64,000 nt of DNA from Treponema bryantii (GCF_900113965.1 NZ_FORI01000006.1:62001-126000), one strand, 5' to 3'; shown: positions 44,789 to 55,387, counted from the stretch's first letter. Numbers and translations are program-made. The notes: generated by a model from the letters alone, not told the origin.

Positions 44789-45011
44789 GGCATTATCTCC
44801 TTATACACAAGAATAATAGCAAGTAATGTGCCAAGTGAAAACGACAAGTAAAAAATGATAAAAATTTGCAAAAAAACTGAAATTTCTATGTTAAAACCGG
44901 GAATCTGTAGAGGATAATGACATTTATTGTGTTAATACGACACACCCGGAGTTGAAGAGTAGAATTCTGTGTCATTTTGATACATAGATTTCTGAGAGAG
45001 CGGTTTACGGG

Positions 45012-47273
45012 TTATTTTGACACATACGCAAGTGCGTCGGTGCGGGCTTCCTGCATAATCTCCATATCCCGTGAAAGATCTGCAATGCGGAAGCCGAGTT
45101 CACCAGCCTGAACCGTGCCGTTGAGTTCGCCAGGGCCGCGGGTTTTAAGATCCTGCTCGGCAATATAAAAGCCGTCTGTGCTCTGGCGAAGGGCCTTCAT
45201 GCGTTCAATGCCGGTTTCTGTGATGTCTTTGCTGTAAATGAGGAAGCAGTAGGATTGAGCATCTCCACGGCCAACACGGCCACGAAGCTGATGGAGCTGT
45301 GCCATTCCAAAGCGGTCTGCACCTTCAATTACCATGCAGGTTGCGTTAGGAACATCAACACCAACTTCAATAACAGTTGTGGCGGCAAGCACCTGAATTG
45401 CTCCGTCGCGGAAGGCGTTCAGAATATTTACCTGTTCTTCTTCATCAACCTTGCTGTGAATAAGGGCGCATTTATATTGAGGATAGATGTGGTCGCGCAG
45501 GTGGGCAAAAGCTTTTTCTGCAGATTTTATGTTCTCATCGCTGTCGATTGCGGGGTAAACAAAATAAGCCTGATGTCCCTGAGCAAGTTCTTTGCGAACT
45601 GCTTCGTATGCATTTATTTCGTTTCCTTCTTTTACAAGATAAGTTGTGATTGGCTTACGGCCGGCAGGCATTGTGTGAATTGATGATATGTCGAGATCGC
45701 CAAACACAGTGAGCGCCAGACTCTGAGGAATCGGCGTTGCGCTCATCATGAGCAGATTCGGCTCAAAAGTAAATTTCGGGGTGGTTGAGCCTGCGGTCCC
45801 TGAGCCTGGTCGAAGGGTCGAAACTACCATTCTGCGTCCTTTTTCTAAGATTGCCTGGCGCTGCAATACGCCGAAGCGGTGCTGCTCATCAATTATGGCC
45901 AGTTCCATATCCTTATATTCAACGCCAGATGAAAACAGTGCGTGAGTTCCAACTACAATATCAATCTCTCCCTCTTTGAGAGCCTTCAGAAGTGGCGTAC
46001 GTCCTTTGGCGCGGAGGTTACCGGTAAGGAAGGCAGTGCGCACTCCAAGCGGAGCGAGCATGCGTGAGGTAGTTTCTGCGTGCTGACGGGCTAGGATTTC
46101 GGTCGGTGCCATAAACGCACACTGCCCTTTCCAGCTGATAATACGCAGACAGAGGAAAAGCGAAACCAGAGTTTTTCCCGAACCAACATCTCCCTGAAGC
46201 AGGCGGGCCATTGTAAAAGCCGGCGTTGTTGGAGGAGGAAGCCCGCGGTCCAGCTGATTTAAGATTCGTTCGCGTTCAGTGTAGGCGCGGTCTATTTCGG
46301 CGTCCATCTCGTAGATGACGGCGCGTTGGTCGTCTGTGAGCGGGTAGGGAAGAGAATTAAAAAAGTCGAGCTGAAGCGGGGAGAGCGACGCGGTGAATGT
46401 AGAGACGTCGACAGACGGGTGGTTGAGCTTGTCGAAACTACCCTGTGAGCCGGTAGATTTGTCGAGTTCTGCGGTGGCTTCATTATACGTACTTTGTGCA
46501 CACTCAACCACCGGACGGCCTTTTCTGTTGAAAACCCGCTTAGCAATTACCGACTGAAACTGAAACAACTCTTCAAAGACAAGTGTTTTGCGGGCGGCCG
46601 CCGCCTGAGACAGGTCGGAGGGACGGTGAATGAGGCGGATGGCGTCCTGTTTATTCAAAAGGCCGCGGCGTTCAATAACCTCGGCCGGAAGTTCATTTTC
46701 AATGCCCAGCGCATATTGTGAAAGTGCCTGTGAAACGGCCTTTGAAACTGCTTTCTGGGTGAGTCCCTCGGTGAGAGGGTAGATAGGAATGACGCCGCTT
46801 TCTTTTGGGGGGATGGCGTTGAGGTCTATAGTATCGGTGCTCCGACTCCGCTCAGCATCCGAATCCGTGTGTTTTACAACCTCAAACGCGGTACTCTGAA
46901 GGGCGCCGTATTTTACAAAAAACTGTCCGGTCACAGTAATTATAGTTCCGGGTACAAGCGATTTTTCCAAAAAGGCGCGGTTAAAGCAGATAAGCTCTGC
47001 AGTCCCAGTTCCGTCATTTACGATTACTTTGAGAGTTTTCATGCGGCCGTAACCGAACCATTCCTGACCAATTACCTGCGCAACTGTGTGCACCTTACCG
47101 TTCTGCCCGCGCTCGCGGAACGTCACCTTCCGTGTCCTGTCTTCGTAGTCGCGCGGAAAATACTGCAGCAGATCGCCCACCGTAAACACATTGACCTTAG
47201 CCAGTGTTTTAGTAAGTGCTGGCCCAATTCCCGCAATTGAAGAAACCGGAGTTTTTATATCAGAAACCTTCAA
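45012..47273 (-). CDS. recG: ATP-dependent DNA helicase RecG with repeat-derived insertions
   Basis: Remodels stalled forks and Holliday junctions. The 753 residues show the wedge domain (GKVHTVAQVIGQEWFGYGRMK), helicase motif I LLQGDVGSGKT, motif II IIDEQHRFGV, motif III MMSATPIPQSLA and the C-terminal HQLRGRVGRG. RecG is usually about 690 residues; the excess comes from three inserts whose DNA is dispersed repeat: about residues 138-147, 254-286 and 482-499. The frame stays open through all. Translation appears to start at TTG (ribosome site GGGAG six bases before), 38 bases after yggT. Confidence 0.95.
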   Translation of the reverse strand: MKVSDIKTPVSSIAGIGPALTKTLAKVNVFTVGDLLQYFPRDYEDRTRKVTFRERGQNGKVHTVAQVIGQEWFGYGRMKTLKVIVNDGTGTAELICFNRAFLEKSLVPGTIITVTGQFFVKYGALQSTAFEVVKHTDSDAERSRSTDTIDLNAIPPKESGVIPIYPLTEGLTQKAVSKAVSQALSQYALGIENELPAEVIERRGLLNKQDAIRLIHRPSDLSQAAAARKTLVFEELFQFQSVIAKRVFNRKGRPVVECAQSTYNEATAELDKSTGSQGSFDKLNHPSVDVSTFTASLSPLQLDFFNSLPYPLTDDQRAVIYEMDAEIDRAYTERERILNQLDRGLPPPTTPAFTMARLLQGDVGSGKTLVSLFLCLRIISWKGQCAFMAPTEILARQHAETTSRMLAPLGVRTAFLTGNLRAKGRTPLLKALKEGEIDIVVGTHALFSSGVEYKDMELAIIDEQHRFGVLQRQAILEKGRRMVVSTLRPGSGTAGSTTPKFTFEPNLLMMSATPIPQSLALTVFGDLDISSIHTMPAGRKPITTYLVKEGNEINAYEAVRKELAQGHQAYFVYPAIDSDENIKSAEKAFAHLRDHIYPQYKCALIHSKVDEEEQVNILNAFRDGAIQVLAATTVIEVGVDVPNATCMVIEGADRFGMAQLHQLRGRVGRGDAQSYCFLIYSKDITETGIERMKALRQSTDGFYIAEQDLKTRGPGELNGTVQAGELGFRIADLSRDMEIMQEARTDALAYVSK
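45778..45829. repeat. Dispersed repeat inside recG, site 1
   Basis: GGGGTGGTTGAGCCTGCGGTCCC then TGAGCCTGGTCGAAGGGTCGAAACTACC. It encodes about 17 extra residues between helicase motifs II and III, at a loop position. Confidence 0.75.
46417..46514. repeat. Dispersed repeats inside recG, site 2
   Basis: GGGTGGTTGAGCTTGTCGAAACTACCC is a full palindromic unit (46417-46443). A second pair of arms, CCGGTAGATTTGTCGAG and CTCAACCACCGG, brackets 46450-46514. Together they encode about 33 extra residues. Confidence 0.75.
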
Positions 47274-47311
47274 GGTGCGCTCCCACGGAAAATTTGTAAA
47301 ACTTCAGATAA

Positions 47312-47905
47312 TTAGAACGGCATTCTGTAGCAGAGATTTACCAGAATCAGAATTAAAAAGTGTCCTAGGCCAAGAGTTACCAGAAGAATAATCCATGAAA
47401 GCAAAAGAGATTTCTGATAGCTCATTGTGCTTTTAGAAAATGTTCCGGCAATCTTATAAGACATTTTGTTCAAAATCATATCAATCTGATTCCAGCCAGA
47501 ATCGTAAGAAGTGCGACCCTTGTTGATGAGTAAAACAATCCAGCGGATAAAAATCAAAAGAGTAAAGATTCCAAGGATTGATGAGGCAATGCCCCATAAA
47601 GAACTCAAAATTGTTCCGAGAATTCCGCCAAGGAAGATTCTTCCAGTTTTCTGAATGCCTGCAAGAATTGCAGAAGCAAGCGAAAGAATTCCAAGTGAAA
47701 CGATAGGTGAAAAATCAATGTTTCCGATTCTGAGGAAGCCCATTTTTCTGAAGAGCCCCATATAAGGTTCACAGATTGAACTCATTATGTGTCCAAACTT
47801 TGTGAATCTGGCTCCCGGGAACCATGACATCAGAATATAGATAAAACACAAAAGTGTATAAAGTGACAGCACTCCGGCAAGTATTGAAAGTATTGTTTGA
47901 ATCAT
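47312..47905 (-). CDS. YggT family membrane protein
   Basis: A 197-residue protein with two YggT units: SLYTLLCFIYILMSWFPGA followed by ICEPYMGLFRKMGF, and a second hydrophobic half with FIRWIVLLINKG. YggT proteins are linked to cation homeostasis or cell-envelope integrity; the role is unsettled. I chose the ATG overlapping the dnaE stop as ATGA, ten bases after GAGAGG; another ATG three codons earlier leaves the site too close. It is translationally coupled to dnaE. Confidence 0.85.
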   Translation of the reverse strand: MIQTILSILAGVLSLYTLLCFIYILMSWFPGARFTKFGHIMSSICEPYMGLFRKMGFLRIGNIDFSPIVSLGILSLASAILAGIQKTGRIFLGGILGTILSSLWGIASSILGIFTLLIFIRWIVLLINKGRTSYDSGWNQIDMILNKMSYKIAGTFSKSTMSYQKSLLLSWIILLVTLGLGHFLILILVNLCYRMPF

Positions 47906-50900
47906 TCCGTCCATACCTCTCTAACAAAGTTAATCTCCTTCAGCGACTTCAGCGTCTGGTCATCTGCGCTAATGGAAATCTGGTCGTTGGCCTTTACGAC
48001 ATAAGGATTGTTTCCCGTGTCTATATGAAAATATACTGAACATTTACCCATTTTATCAAATAAAAAATCTCTTAGACTTGAAATTGCGCCTTCAGAAGTA
48101 AAGTTTGTGTCCAGTCTGATATGTACAGACTGTGCGGCATGCAATTCCATCTTTTCAACATCTTCAATTGCATCAACAATCAGAGATGGCGTGTCGCGGC
48201 TTCCGTCTACCTTACCGCGGAAAGCATAAACTTCGCCGTCCTGCAGCAAAGGCTTCATTGTTTCCCAGGTCTTAGGGAAGAAGGTAAGGTCAATCTGGCC
48301 ATCCATATCATTAAGCTTTGCAAAAGCCATACGGGCGCCTTTTTTTGTAACAATTTCGTGAATGCCGTTTACCATTCCAAGGGCAATATAAGATTTTCCG
48401 GCATCACGCATCTGCCATGATTTTGCTCCGCTTGCTTCAAGGGCTGCTTTTTCTGCCTTGCTTTCTTCTGCAATGCGGTTAATATTGCTGGCCTTAAGTG
48501 TTACTGCATGATCAATTGCCTTACGGTAAGAGTCGAGAGGGTGGCCGCTTACGTAACAGCCAATACACTCTTTTTCCATATTAAGCTGTTCCATATTCGG
48601 AATGTCTGGAATCTTCTTAAACTGGAAATCAGAGAAATTCTTTTCTTCTTCTTCAAGCTCGCCGAACAAATCTCCCTGGCCTTTTTTCTGATCTTCAAGA
48701 TATGAAGAAACATAATCAAGGGCTGCTTCCATATTTGCAAGCAGGGTAGGGCGGTTTAGAGTTGTACCGTCTTTTTCTTTGAGATGATCAAAAGCGCCGG
48801 TCTTAATAAGAACTTCTATAGCCTTTTTATTTACGAGTGTCTTTTCGCGGCCGTCTTCATCTTTTTCTACAAGTCCACAGCAGCGTTTAATAAAGTCCAT
48901 AAAGTCTTTATACGGGCCGTTCTTTTCGCGCTCGGCAACAATTGCGGCTGCGGCAGATTCACCCATACCCTTAATACCTTTAAGACCAAATACAATGCGG
49001 CCGTCTACAACGTCGAAAATAACGTCGGAACGGTTTACGTCCGGGGCATCTACAGGAACACCCATTTTTCGGGCTTCTTCAATATAGAAAGGAAGGCCGT
49101 CGGTAGAAGTGATTTCATTTGTAAGGTTTGCTGCCATGAACTCGGCAGGGTAGTGGGCCTTAAGCCAGCCTGTACGGTAAGCAAGAACTGAATAAGCGGC
49201 GGCGTGCGACTTGTTAAATCCGTAACCCGCAAATGGAATCATGATTTCAAAGATTTCACCGGCATGTTCTTCTGTGTGTCCGTTTTTTACAGCACCGGCA
49301 ATAAACTCTTCCTTCTTTTTCATAAGAACGTCGAGTTTTTTCTTACCCATGGCACGTCGCAACATATCGGCACCACCAAGAGAGAAGCCTGAAATAATCT
49401 GGGCTACCTTCATAACCTGTTCCTGATAAACCATGATACCGTAGGTTTCTTTCAGAAGGTCTTTTAGAGCCGGGTCAGGATATTCAATTTTTTCAGGATG
49501 CCATTTTCCTTCAATATATTTAGGAATATAGGCCAGTGGACCCGGTCGGAAAAGGGCGTTCAAGGCTACAAGCTCTTCGATGCAGCGAGGTTTACATTCA
49601 CGAAGAATTTTCTGCATACCAGGAGATTCAAACTGGAAGACTGCAACAGAGTCACCACGGTCAAAAAGATCAAAGGTTGCTTCGTCGGTTTCGCTTACGT
49701 TTGCGGTAATGAACTCTGGAGTTCCTGCCGGGCGGTGCTTATTTATGATTGCCTCTGCATAGCGGATCAGAGACAGAGTTTTAAGTCCAAGATAGTCAAA
49801 CTTTACAAGTCCACAAGGCTCGATGATATCCATTGTGTACTGTACGCCAACTTCACCAGTTTTAGGATCCTTAAATACCGGAGCCCAGTCTGGAAGCGGA
49901 GTAAGACCAATTACCATTCCCGAAGCGTGAAGACCTGTGTTTCGCTTTACACCTTCAAGGCGGAAGGCAAGGTCAAAAAGCTCCTGATAGCGCGGGTCAT
50001 CCTTGTATTTAATAAGCTGACCGCCATCAGGCATTTTTTCTGTAGGCTCTGTAAAGGCATCCTTGAGCTTTGCCTTAGGGTTATCCGGAATGCACTTTTT
50101 GAGCATGTTTACTTCTGCAAGCGGGATTCCAAGAATACGGCCTACGTCGGCAATACAGTTCTTTGGTTTAAGAGTACCGAAGGTTACAATGTGTCCTACG
50201 TTTGCGTCACCGTAAAGGTCGCGGGTATGCTGGATGATATCCTGGCGATAGTCGAAGTCCATGTCGACGTCGAAATCCGGCATGGATACACGTTCTGGGT
50301 TTAAGAATCGCTCAAAAATCAAACCATATCTGAATGGGTCGATATCTGTAATTGTCATGGCGTAGGCTACAAGAGAACCCGCACCCGAACCTCGTCCCGG
50401 ACCAATCGGGATATATGGCTTTGGCCTTTTGTTTACATTGTCATAAGTTGATTTAGACCAGTTGATGAATTCCCATACGATAAGGAAGTAGCCGGAGAAT
50501 CCCATGGTAAAGATGGTGTTCATTTCGTAGTCGGCACGTTCGCGGATTTCCGGTGTAATTTCCTTGTAGCGCTTTTTCAAACCTTCTTCTACAAGATATT
50601 TTACATAGTCATTCTGGTCGCTCTGATAGTCATCTCCGTGAGTACGGAACTCTGCCGGGAGCTCGAATCGAGGAAGACATTCCTTAAGTTCCGGAGTTGA
50701 GTACTGCTTAATAGTAAGATTACACATGTTTGCAATCTTAATTGTGTTGTCGTATGCTTCCGGACACTGAGGGAACAAAGCACGCATTTCGGCTTCAGTC
50801 TTAAAGTACCAGTTATCAAGATCCATGTCGCCGCCCATTTTGGCATGCTTTTCATGAAGCTGATTTTTAAAGCCGATACAGCGCAAAGCGTCCTGGGCAA

Positions 50901-51630
50901 TGGCGTCTTCTTTTTCTACATAGTGAATATCGTTTGTTACAACAAGCGGAATGTCCAGTTTGTGAGCTAGTGCAATCAGTTTTTCTGCAACTATCTTCTG
51001 CTCAGGAATTCCGTGGTCCTGAAGTTCAATATAATAATGGTCAGGACCAAAAAGATTTTTATACTTGAGGGCAAGCTCTTCTGCTTCTGCGTCCATTCCT
51101 GCAAGCAGCATCTGAGGAAGTTCTCCCTGAATACATGCCGAGCAGCAGATAATTCCTTCGTGATACTGTTCAAGAAGCTCAAAATCTATACGAGGCTTAC
51201 CATAATAAAGTGCATTTTCATCACAGAAGGCGCGGCTTGAAAGCCAGCACATATTTTCATAACCCTTCTGATTTTCGCAGAGAAGAATAAGGTGGAAGTA
51301 GTGTGCGTGACGGTCTCCCTCTTCTCCTTTATGGCTGTAAGGAACATCGTTTTTTTCTGTGTGACTTCCGTAGGCAACATAGAACTCTTCACCTACAATC
51401 GGGTTAATTCCGTTTACATGGCAGAGTTTTTCAAAGTTGAGCGCACCAAACATGTTTCCGTGGTCGGTGAGGGCAAGGGCAGGCATATTAAGTGCTTTAG
51501 CCTTTGCAACAAGCTTATCCAAAGTAGCGCAGGAGTCTAGAAGTGAGTAATCGGAGTGTACGTGAAGATGTACGAAGTTTGCAACCGGCGTTCCTTCCGG
51601 TGCCGCAGGAAATTCGTGATAGTCAGCCAT
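47902..51630 (-). CDS. dnaE: DNA polymerase III alpha subunit
   Basis: The replicative polymerase, 1242 residues. It opens with the PHP domain (FVHLHVHSDYSLLDS), then the C-family polymerase core with PIGPGRGSGAGSLVAYAM, the catalytic PDFDVDMDF and GYGFNKSHAAAYSVLAYRTGWLKAHYP, a helix-hairpin-helix region and a C-terminal OB fold (SYIALGMVNGIHEI). The start MADYHEFPAAPEG is chosen because the -10 (minus strand TATATT) ends six bases before this ATG and the longer frame runs into a repeat. It leads dnaE-yggT-recG. No ribosome site is visible. Confidence 0.96.
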   Translation of the reverse strand: MADYHEFPAAPEGTPVANFVHLHVHSDYSLLDSCATLDKLVAKAKALNMPALALTDHGNMFGALNFEKLCHVNGINPIVGEEFYVAYGSHTEKNDVPYSHKGEEGDRHAHYFHLILLCENQKGYENMCWLSSRAFCDENALYYGKPRIDFELLEQYHEGIICCSACIQGELPQMLLAGMDAEAEELALKYKNLFGPDHYYIELQDHGIPEQKIVAEKLIALAHKLDIPLVVTNDIHYVEKEDAIAQDALRCIGFKNQLHEKHAKMGGDMDLDNWYFKTEAEMRALFPQCPEAYDNTIKIANMCNLTIKQYSTPELKECLPRFELPAEFRTHGDDYQSDQNDYVKYLVEEGLKKRYKEITPEIRERADYEMNTIFTMGFSGYFLIVWEFINWSKSTYDNVNKRPKPYIPIGPGRGSGAGSLVAYAMTITDIDPFRYGLIFERFLNPERVSMPDFDVDMDFDYRQDIIQHTRDLYGDANVGHIVTFGTLKPKNCIADVGRILGIPLAEVNMLKKCIPDNPKAKLKDAFTEPTEKMPDGGQLIKYKDDPRYQELFDLAFRLEGVKRNTGLHASGMVIGLTPLPDWAPVFKDPKTGEVGVQYTMDIIEPCGLVKFDYLGLKTLSLIRYAEAIINKHRPAGTPEFITANVSETDEATFDLFDRGDSVAVFQFESPGMQKILRECKPRCIEELVALNALFRPGPLAYIPKYIEGKWHPEKIEYPDPALKDLLKETYGIMVYQEQVMKVAQIISGFSLGGADMLRRAMGKKKLDVLMKKKEEFIAGAVKNGHTEEHAGEIFEIMIPFAGYGFNKSHAAAYSVLAYRTGWLKAHYPAEFMAANLTNEITSTDGLPFYIEEARKMGVPVDAPDVNRSDVIFDVVDGRIVFGLKGIKGMGESAAAAIVAEREKNGPYKDFMDFIKRCCGLVEKDEDGREKTLVNKKAIEVLIKTGAFDHLKEKDGTTLNRPTLLANMEAALDYVSSYLEDQKKGQGDLFGELEEEEKNFSDFQFKKIPDIPNMEQLNMEKECIGCYVSGHPLDSYRKAIDHAVTLKASNINRIAEESKAEKAALEASGAKSWQMRDAGKSYIALGMVNGIHEIVTKKGARMAFAKLNDMDGQIDLTFFPKTWETMKPLLQDGEVYAFRGKVDGSRDTPSLIVDAIEDVEKMELHAAQSVHIRLDTNFTSEGAISSLRDFLFDKMGKCSVYFHIDTGNNPYVVKANDQISISADDQTLKSLKEINFVREVWTE

Positions 51631-51636
51631 ATTTAT

Positions 51637-51642
51637 AATATA
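51637..51642 (-). promoter_or_regulatory. -10 of dnaE
   Basis: Minus-strand TATATT followed by six bases and ATG. The -35 position falls inside the adjoining repeat copy. Confidence 0.45.
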
Positions 51643-51650
51643 GCATAAAA

Positions 51651-51749
51651 AACGGTGGTTGAGTAGGTCAAAGACCGTATCGAAACCACCGTTTAGAAGC
51701 TCCCGAAACAAGCGATGTACTGAGCTTGTCGAAGTATTCGGGATGACGT
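51651..51749. repeat. Dispersed repeats upstream of dnaE
   Basis: ACGGTGGTTGAGTAGGTC-aaa-GACCGTATCGAAACCACCGT (51652-51692) is a palindromic unit like that at 42218. It is followed by CCCGAAACAAGCGATGTACTGAGCTTGTCGAAGTATTCGGGATGAC (51702-51747), the second repeat type with a GAGCTTGTCGAA core inside. Confidence 0.8.
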
Positions 51750-51760
51750 TTTATTAAGAT

Positions 51761-53647
51761 TTATTTTTCAAGTTTGAAAGAGTTCAATTCCTTCATAAGT
51801 CCCTGGAGCTGTTCCTGAGTGCTGTTTGTTGAAGCTGTTGTGACAGCAACGGCATCAGAAATCTGCTGAGAGAAGTCATTAATCTGGTTCATGTTATCAG
51901 AAATAACTCTTGTAACTTCAGAAAGGTTTCTCATTTCCTTAAGAATCTGTTCACCACCAACAAGCATTTCCTGAGAACCGTTCTTTACTTCTGCAGTAGA
52001 ATCACTGATGGCGTGCATAGCTTCAAGAACCTGCTGGTTACCAGATGTCTGTTCATCCATTGCGTTGGCAATGATTGTTTCCTGTTCACGAACCTTCTGA
52101 GAAAGTTCATAAATATTTTCGAAGGCAGAAGATACGTGATTGATATCTGTTGTAATACCTGCAATAGCTTCTGAAAGTGAGCGGAGGTTTTCATCAATAG
52201 ACTTACTCTGTTCACCAGACTGTTCAGCAAGCTTACGGATTTCTTCAGCTACTACCGCAAATCCCTTACCTGCTTCACCAGCGTGAGCAGACTCAATAGC
52301 GGCGTTCATAGCAAGAAGGTTTGTACGGCTTGCAATACTCTGAATGATACTTGAAGCCTGCAAGATACCTGCTGACTGCTGGAGTACAGCATCTGAAGTC
52401 TTAACGGCTGTCTTAACCTGCTGCTGACCTTTATCAGCGGCATCTGTAAGTGCATTTACTACCTGATTATTCTTATCAAGAATCTGAGAAACGCTTGCAA
52501 TGTTTGCTACCATTTCTTCTACAGCAGCAGAAGACTGTGTAACACCGGCAGCCTGAGCTTCAATAGAATTGTTGAGGGCACGAATGTTACCCATAATCTG
52601 TTCAATAGAAGAGTTAGATTCTTCTACACCGGCAGACTGGTTTTCAATCTCATCTTTCATAGTTGAAAGAGATTCAACAATGTTTGAAACGTTATCTTTT
52701 GTAACGTCCATGTTGTGAACAAGGTCATCAGACTGTGAAGAAGTTTTTGTTGTTGAAACATCAATTTCTTTAAGAATGTCTCTAGCCTGATTTTTAAATT
52801 CATTCATCTGCTGAATAATAATACCAAGTTCACTACGGTGTTCTGGTCTACCATCATCTACAGTGTAATCTTTCTGAGAAAGGGCAGTTGTAATTGTGGC
52901 AATCTGTTTAAGACATTTGATAATATCCTGAACCAGAAGGAAGGTTGAAATTGCAAAGTAAATAGTACTGTACAAAATAATTGGAACTAAGCGTCTGTAA
53001 AGTTCAGAAGGACCGCCTGCAACATTTTTTGGAGTAAGAACACATATGATGAGGAAGATACAGCCAAGAAGGGCAAATGTAAGTGTAAGTACGTTTCTCT
53101 GAATGATATTGAGAGGAATGTCTTTTGTCTTAAAAGGAATGCAGTAAAGTCTTGGTTCAATAATTCTGATGTGAAGAATATAGAAGAAAAGGCTCACTTC
53201 AAAAAGGGCCCCAAGCAGCAGCATTGGAATAAACATTCCTGGAGCTGTACCATTGAAAGAAGAAATTCTTACACCATGGCTTCTGATGAAAATATTAATA
53301 GCCTGTCCAATCCAAATCATAGAACCAACTGGAATAACAATATTCAGAAGATCAATGAGCTTGAGTTTCTTATTGAACTTTTTAATACCATCAGGGGTAA
53401 GTTCTGCATTCATAATTATACGTCGTAAGACGAAACTCGAGATAATGCCTGCAATCATTACTACTAAAATGAATATATTTATTAAAGGAGAACTAAAAAT
53501 ATTTTTAAAATCTTCTACAGAAAATAATCCTGTAATTAGCGCAACTGGTGACATTACAATAAAGGGTGTGGCATAAAGAAGGAAAATCATTAAAAATCCA
53601 TACCATGGAACGTAGATGCCGTTTGCGTAGGTTTTGTTCGAGCTCAT
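51761..53647 (-). CDS. Methyl-accepting chemotaxis protein
   Basis: A 628-residue chemoreceptor. Residues 1-250 hold about six hydrophobic helices, so the sensor is a membrane-embedded module rather than a large periplasmic domain. A HAMP-like linker and long coiled coil follow, and the hairpin tip [20 protein letters not shown] lies near residue 440 with [16 protein letters not shown] after it. This is the standard topology, tips in the cytoplasm, in contrast to the lipoprotein at 30354. The start [10 protein letters not shown] has the ribosome site GCAGGAG. Confidence 0.92.
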   Translation of the reverse strand: MSSNKTYANGIYVPWYGFLMIFLLYATPFIVMSPVALITGLFSVEDFKNIFSSPLINIFILVVMIAGIISSFVLRRIIMNAELTPDGIKKFNKKLKLIDLLNIVIPVGSMIWIGQAINIFIRSHGVRISSFNGTAPGMFIPMLLLGALFEVSLFFYILHIRIIEPRLYCIPFKTKDIPLNIIQRNVLTLTFALLGCIFLIICVLTPKNVAGGPSELYRRLVPIILYSTIYFAISTFLLVQDIIKCLKQIATITTALSQKDYTVDDGRPEHRSELGIIIQQMNEFKNQARDILKEIDVSTTKTSSQSDDLVHNMDVTKDNVSNIVESLSTMKDEIENQSAGVEESNSSIEQIMGNIRALNNSIEAQAAGVTQSSAAVEEMVANIASVSQILDKNNQVVNALTDAADKGQQQVKTAVKTSDAVLQQSAGILQASSIIQSIASRTNLLAMNAAIESAHAGEAGKGFAVVAEEIRKLAEQSGEQSKSIDENLRSLSEAIAGITTDINHVSSAFENIYELSQKVREQETIIANAMDEQTSGNQQVLEAMHAISDSTAEVKNGSQEMLVGGEQILKEMRNLSEVTRVISDNMNQINDFSQQISDAVAVTTASTNSTQEQLQGLMKELNSFKLEK

Positions 53648-53858
53648 AAAATCTCCTGCGAATTTGTTTTTAGATAAAGAATACAATTCTCTATAACATA
53701 TAATTATACGGCAGATTTTAAAATAAGTTAAGTTTTTTTCTTATAGATAGGGATTTCAGCGGATAGAGAACAGACAGGATAAATCTTTTTCCTTGCAGAC
53801 TAATTTTGGGCGTGTTAAAATCATCTCAAATACCGAAATTTGGACCAATTTGTTTAAT

Positions 53859-55235
53859 ATGAAGTTTAAGAAATCTTTCTCACGCGTAACAATTATAATC
53901 ATCTCTATTTTTATGCTCGTTGTTACTGGCGTGTTAGGCACTGTTTTGATTATTCAGTCGCGAAATGACTTAAGAAAAGAAATGCGCGGGCGTATGCTCG
54001 ATATTTTGAATAGTGCCGCCTATCTTTTGGATGGAGATGTTCTGGAAAGACTTCAAAAAGAAGATGTTGATACCCCTGAATATCAGTATTCTTTAAATAT
54101 TCTGCGCGCTTTCCAGGATAATTTTAAGCTTGCTTATATTTATGGTATCCGTGATATGGGTGACAAGCGGTTCACTTTTACAATTGATCCTGCTGTTGAG
54201 AATCCTGGAGAATTCGGTGAGCCTATTGTTTACACAGATGCCCTTTATTCTGCAAGCCGTGGAGTTGCTGCTGTTGATGATATTCCTTATGAAGATAAGT
54301 GGGGCCGTTTTTACAGCGCGTACGTTCCGGTTTTTAATTCAAAAGGAAAGGTCGGCGGAATTATTGCGGTTGATGTTGATGCAACCTGGTATGAACAGAG
54401 ACTTCGTAAGCATATTTTTACAACCCTTATAATCTGCATTATTTCTCTTATTGCTGGTGGTATTATTGTATTTTTGATTTTTGAAAGAATTCAAAAGCGC
54501 TTGTCTTACATTAATTTAGAAATGGGACAGCTTACAGACGAGGTTGAAGAACTTGCTCAGGCATTAAAGATTGCTTCTGGTCGCCGTTCAGATACTTTTG
54601 AATATGATGAATCTTACAGTGCTTATGATGAGGAAGATTCGCAGTCAGGAATTAATGATGAATTTGAAGAGCTTTGCGAGCGCCTGAAATATGTGCGTAG
54701 TGAACTTCAACAGTATATTGATGATGCGCATGAACTTGCCTATACAGATGCTCTTACCGGGGCGGCAAACAGAAATGCCTATATTGAAAATGTAAAACTC
54801 TATGATGATGAGATTCGGGAATCTGAGCCAGAGTTTTCTATTGCGGTGTTCGACATTAATGGTCTTAAAAATGCCAATGATACTTATGGTCATGAGTATG
54901 GAGACCTTCTGATTATTACTGCTTCTGATATTCTGAAAGATTTTGTAGGTTCTGAAAATCTTTTTAGAATTGGTGGAGATGAATTTGTTGCAATTCTTGA
55001 AGTATCTAAACAAGAAAAACTAGATGAGATTTTTGCGGCAATTGATTCTTCTGTTGCCGAAGCAAATGAAAATGTAGAAGACTTTAAAACTAAAGCACCA
55101 CTTGCAATTTCTAAAGGTGTTTCTACTTACGTGCAGGGAAAAGATTCTTCTGTACAGGTTGTTTTCCATCGCGCAGACGAAGCAATGTATGCCGATAAAA
55201 CTGCGTACTATAAAAAACACGACCGAAGACATTGA
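53859..55235 (+). CDS. Diguanylate cyclase with extracytoplasmic sensor
   Basis: A 458-residue protein from MKFKKSFSRVTIIIISIFML; a TTG start 22 codons earlier cannot be excluded. One membrane helix, a periplasmic sensor of about 150 residues (LAYIYGIRDMGDKRFTFTID, GRFYSAYVPVFNSKGKVGGIIAVD, Cache-like), a second helix (FTTLIICIISLIAGGIIVFLI), a linker, then GGDEF: DALTGAANRNAYI, AVFDINGLKNANDTYGHEYGD and intact RIGGDEF. It should make c-di-GMP in response to an external signal. There is no clear ribosome site. It is divergent from the chemoreceptor gene. Confidence 0.9.
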   Translation: MKFKKSFSRVTIIIISIFMLVVTGVLGTVLIIQSRNDLRKEMRGRMLDILNSAAYLLDGDVLERLQKEDVDTPEYQYSLNILRAFQDNFKLAYIYGIRDMGDKRFTFTIDPAVENPGEFGEPIVYTDALYSASRGVAAVDDIPYEDKWGRFYSAYVPVFNSKGKVGGIIAVDVDATWYEQRLRKHIFTTLIICIISLIAGGIIVFLIFERIQKRLSYINLEMGQLTDEVEELAQALKIASGRRSDTFEYDESYSAYDEEDSQSGINDEFEELCERLKYVRSELQQYIDDAHELAYTDALTGAANRNAYIENVKLYDDEIRESEPEFSIAVFDINGLKNANDTYGHEYGDLLIITASDILKDFVGSENLFRIGGDEFVAILEVSKQEKLDEIFAAIDSSVAEANENVEDFKTKAPLAISKGVSTYVQGKDSSVQVVFHRADEAMYADKTAYYKKHDRRH

Positions 55236-55249
55236 TAAACGTGTACAGG

Positions 55250-55321
55250 GGAGTACGGTAGTTTCGACAAGCTCAACCACCGTACACAAGCTTAACTACC
55301 GTACACAAGCTCAACCACCGT
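55250..55321. repeat. Tandem cluster of dispersed repeat arms before gltX
   Basis: GAGTACGGTAGTTTCGACAAGCTCAACCACCGTAC is a palindromic unit. It is followed by two more half-units, ACAAGCTTAACTACCGTAC and ACAAGCTCAACCACCGTAT, in tandem. Confidence 0.75.
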
Positions 55322-55387
55322 ATATTGCGATATAACTTCAAAATCATTATAATCAATCATTACTTTCTATATTAAATGAGGTTTTTT

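Noticed and set aside
49498-50304. Plus-strand open frame of 268 codons opposite dnaE
   Set aside because: Shadow of a highly conserved gene; composition is atypical and no start signals are present.
51631-51711. Longer DnaE N-terminus (start at 51711)
   Set aside because: The extra 27 residues are encoded by repeat and promoter DNA; the PHP domain starts normally from MADYHEF.
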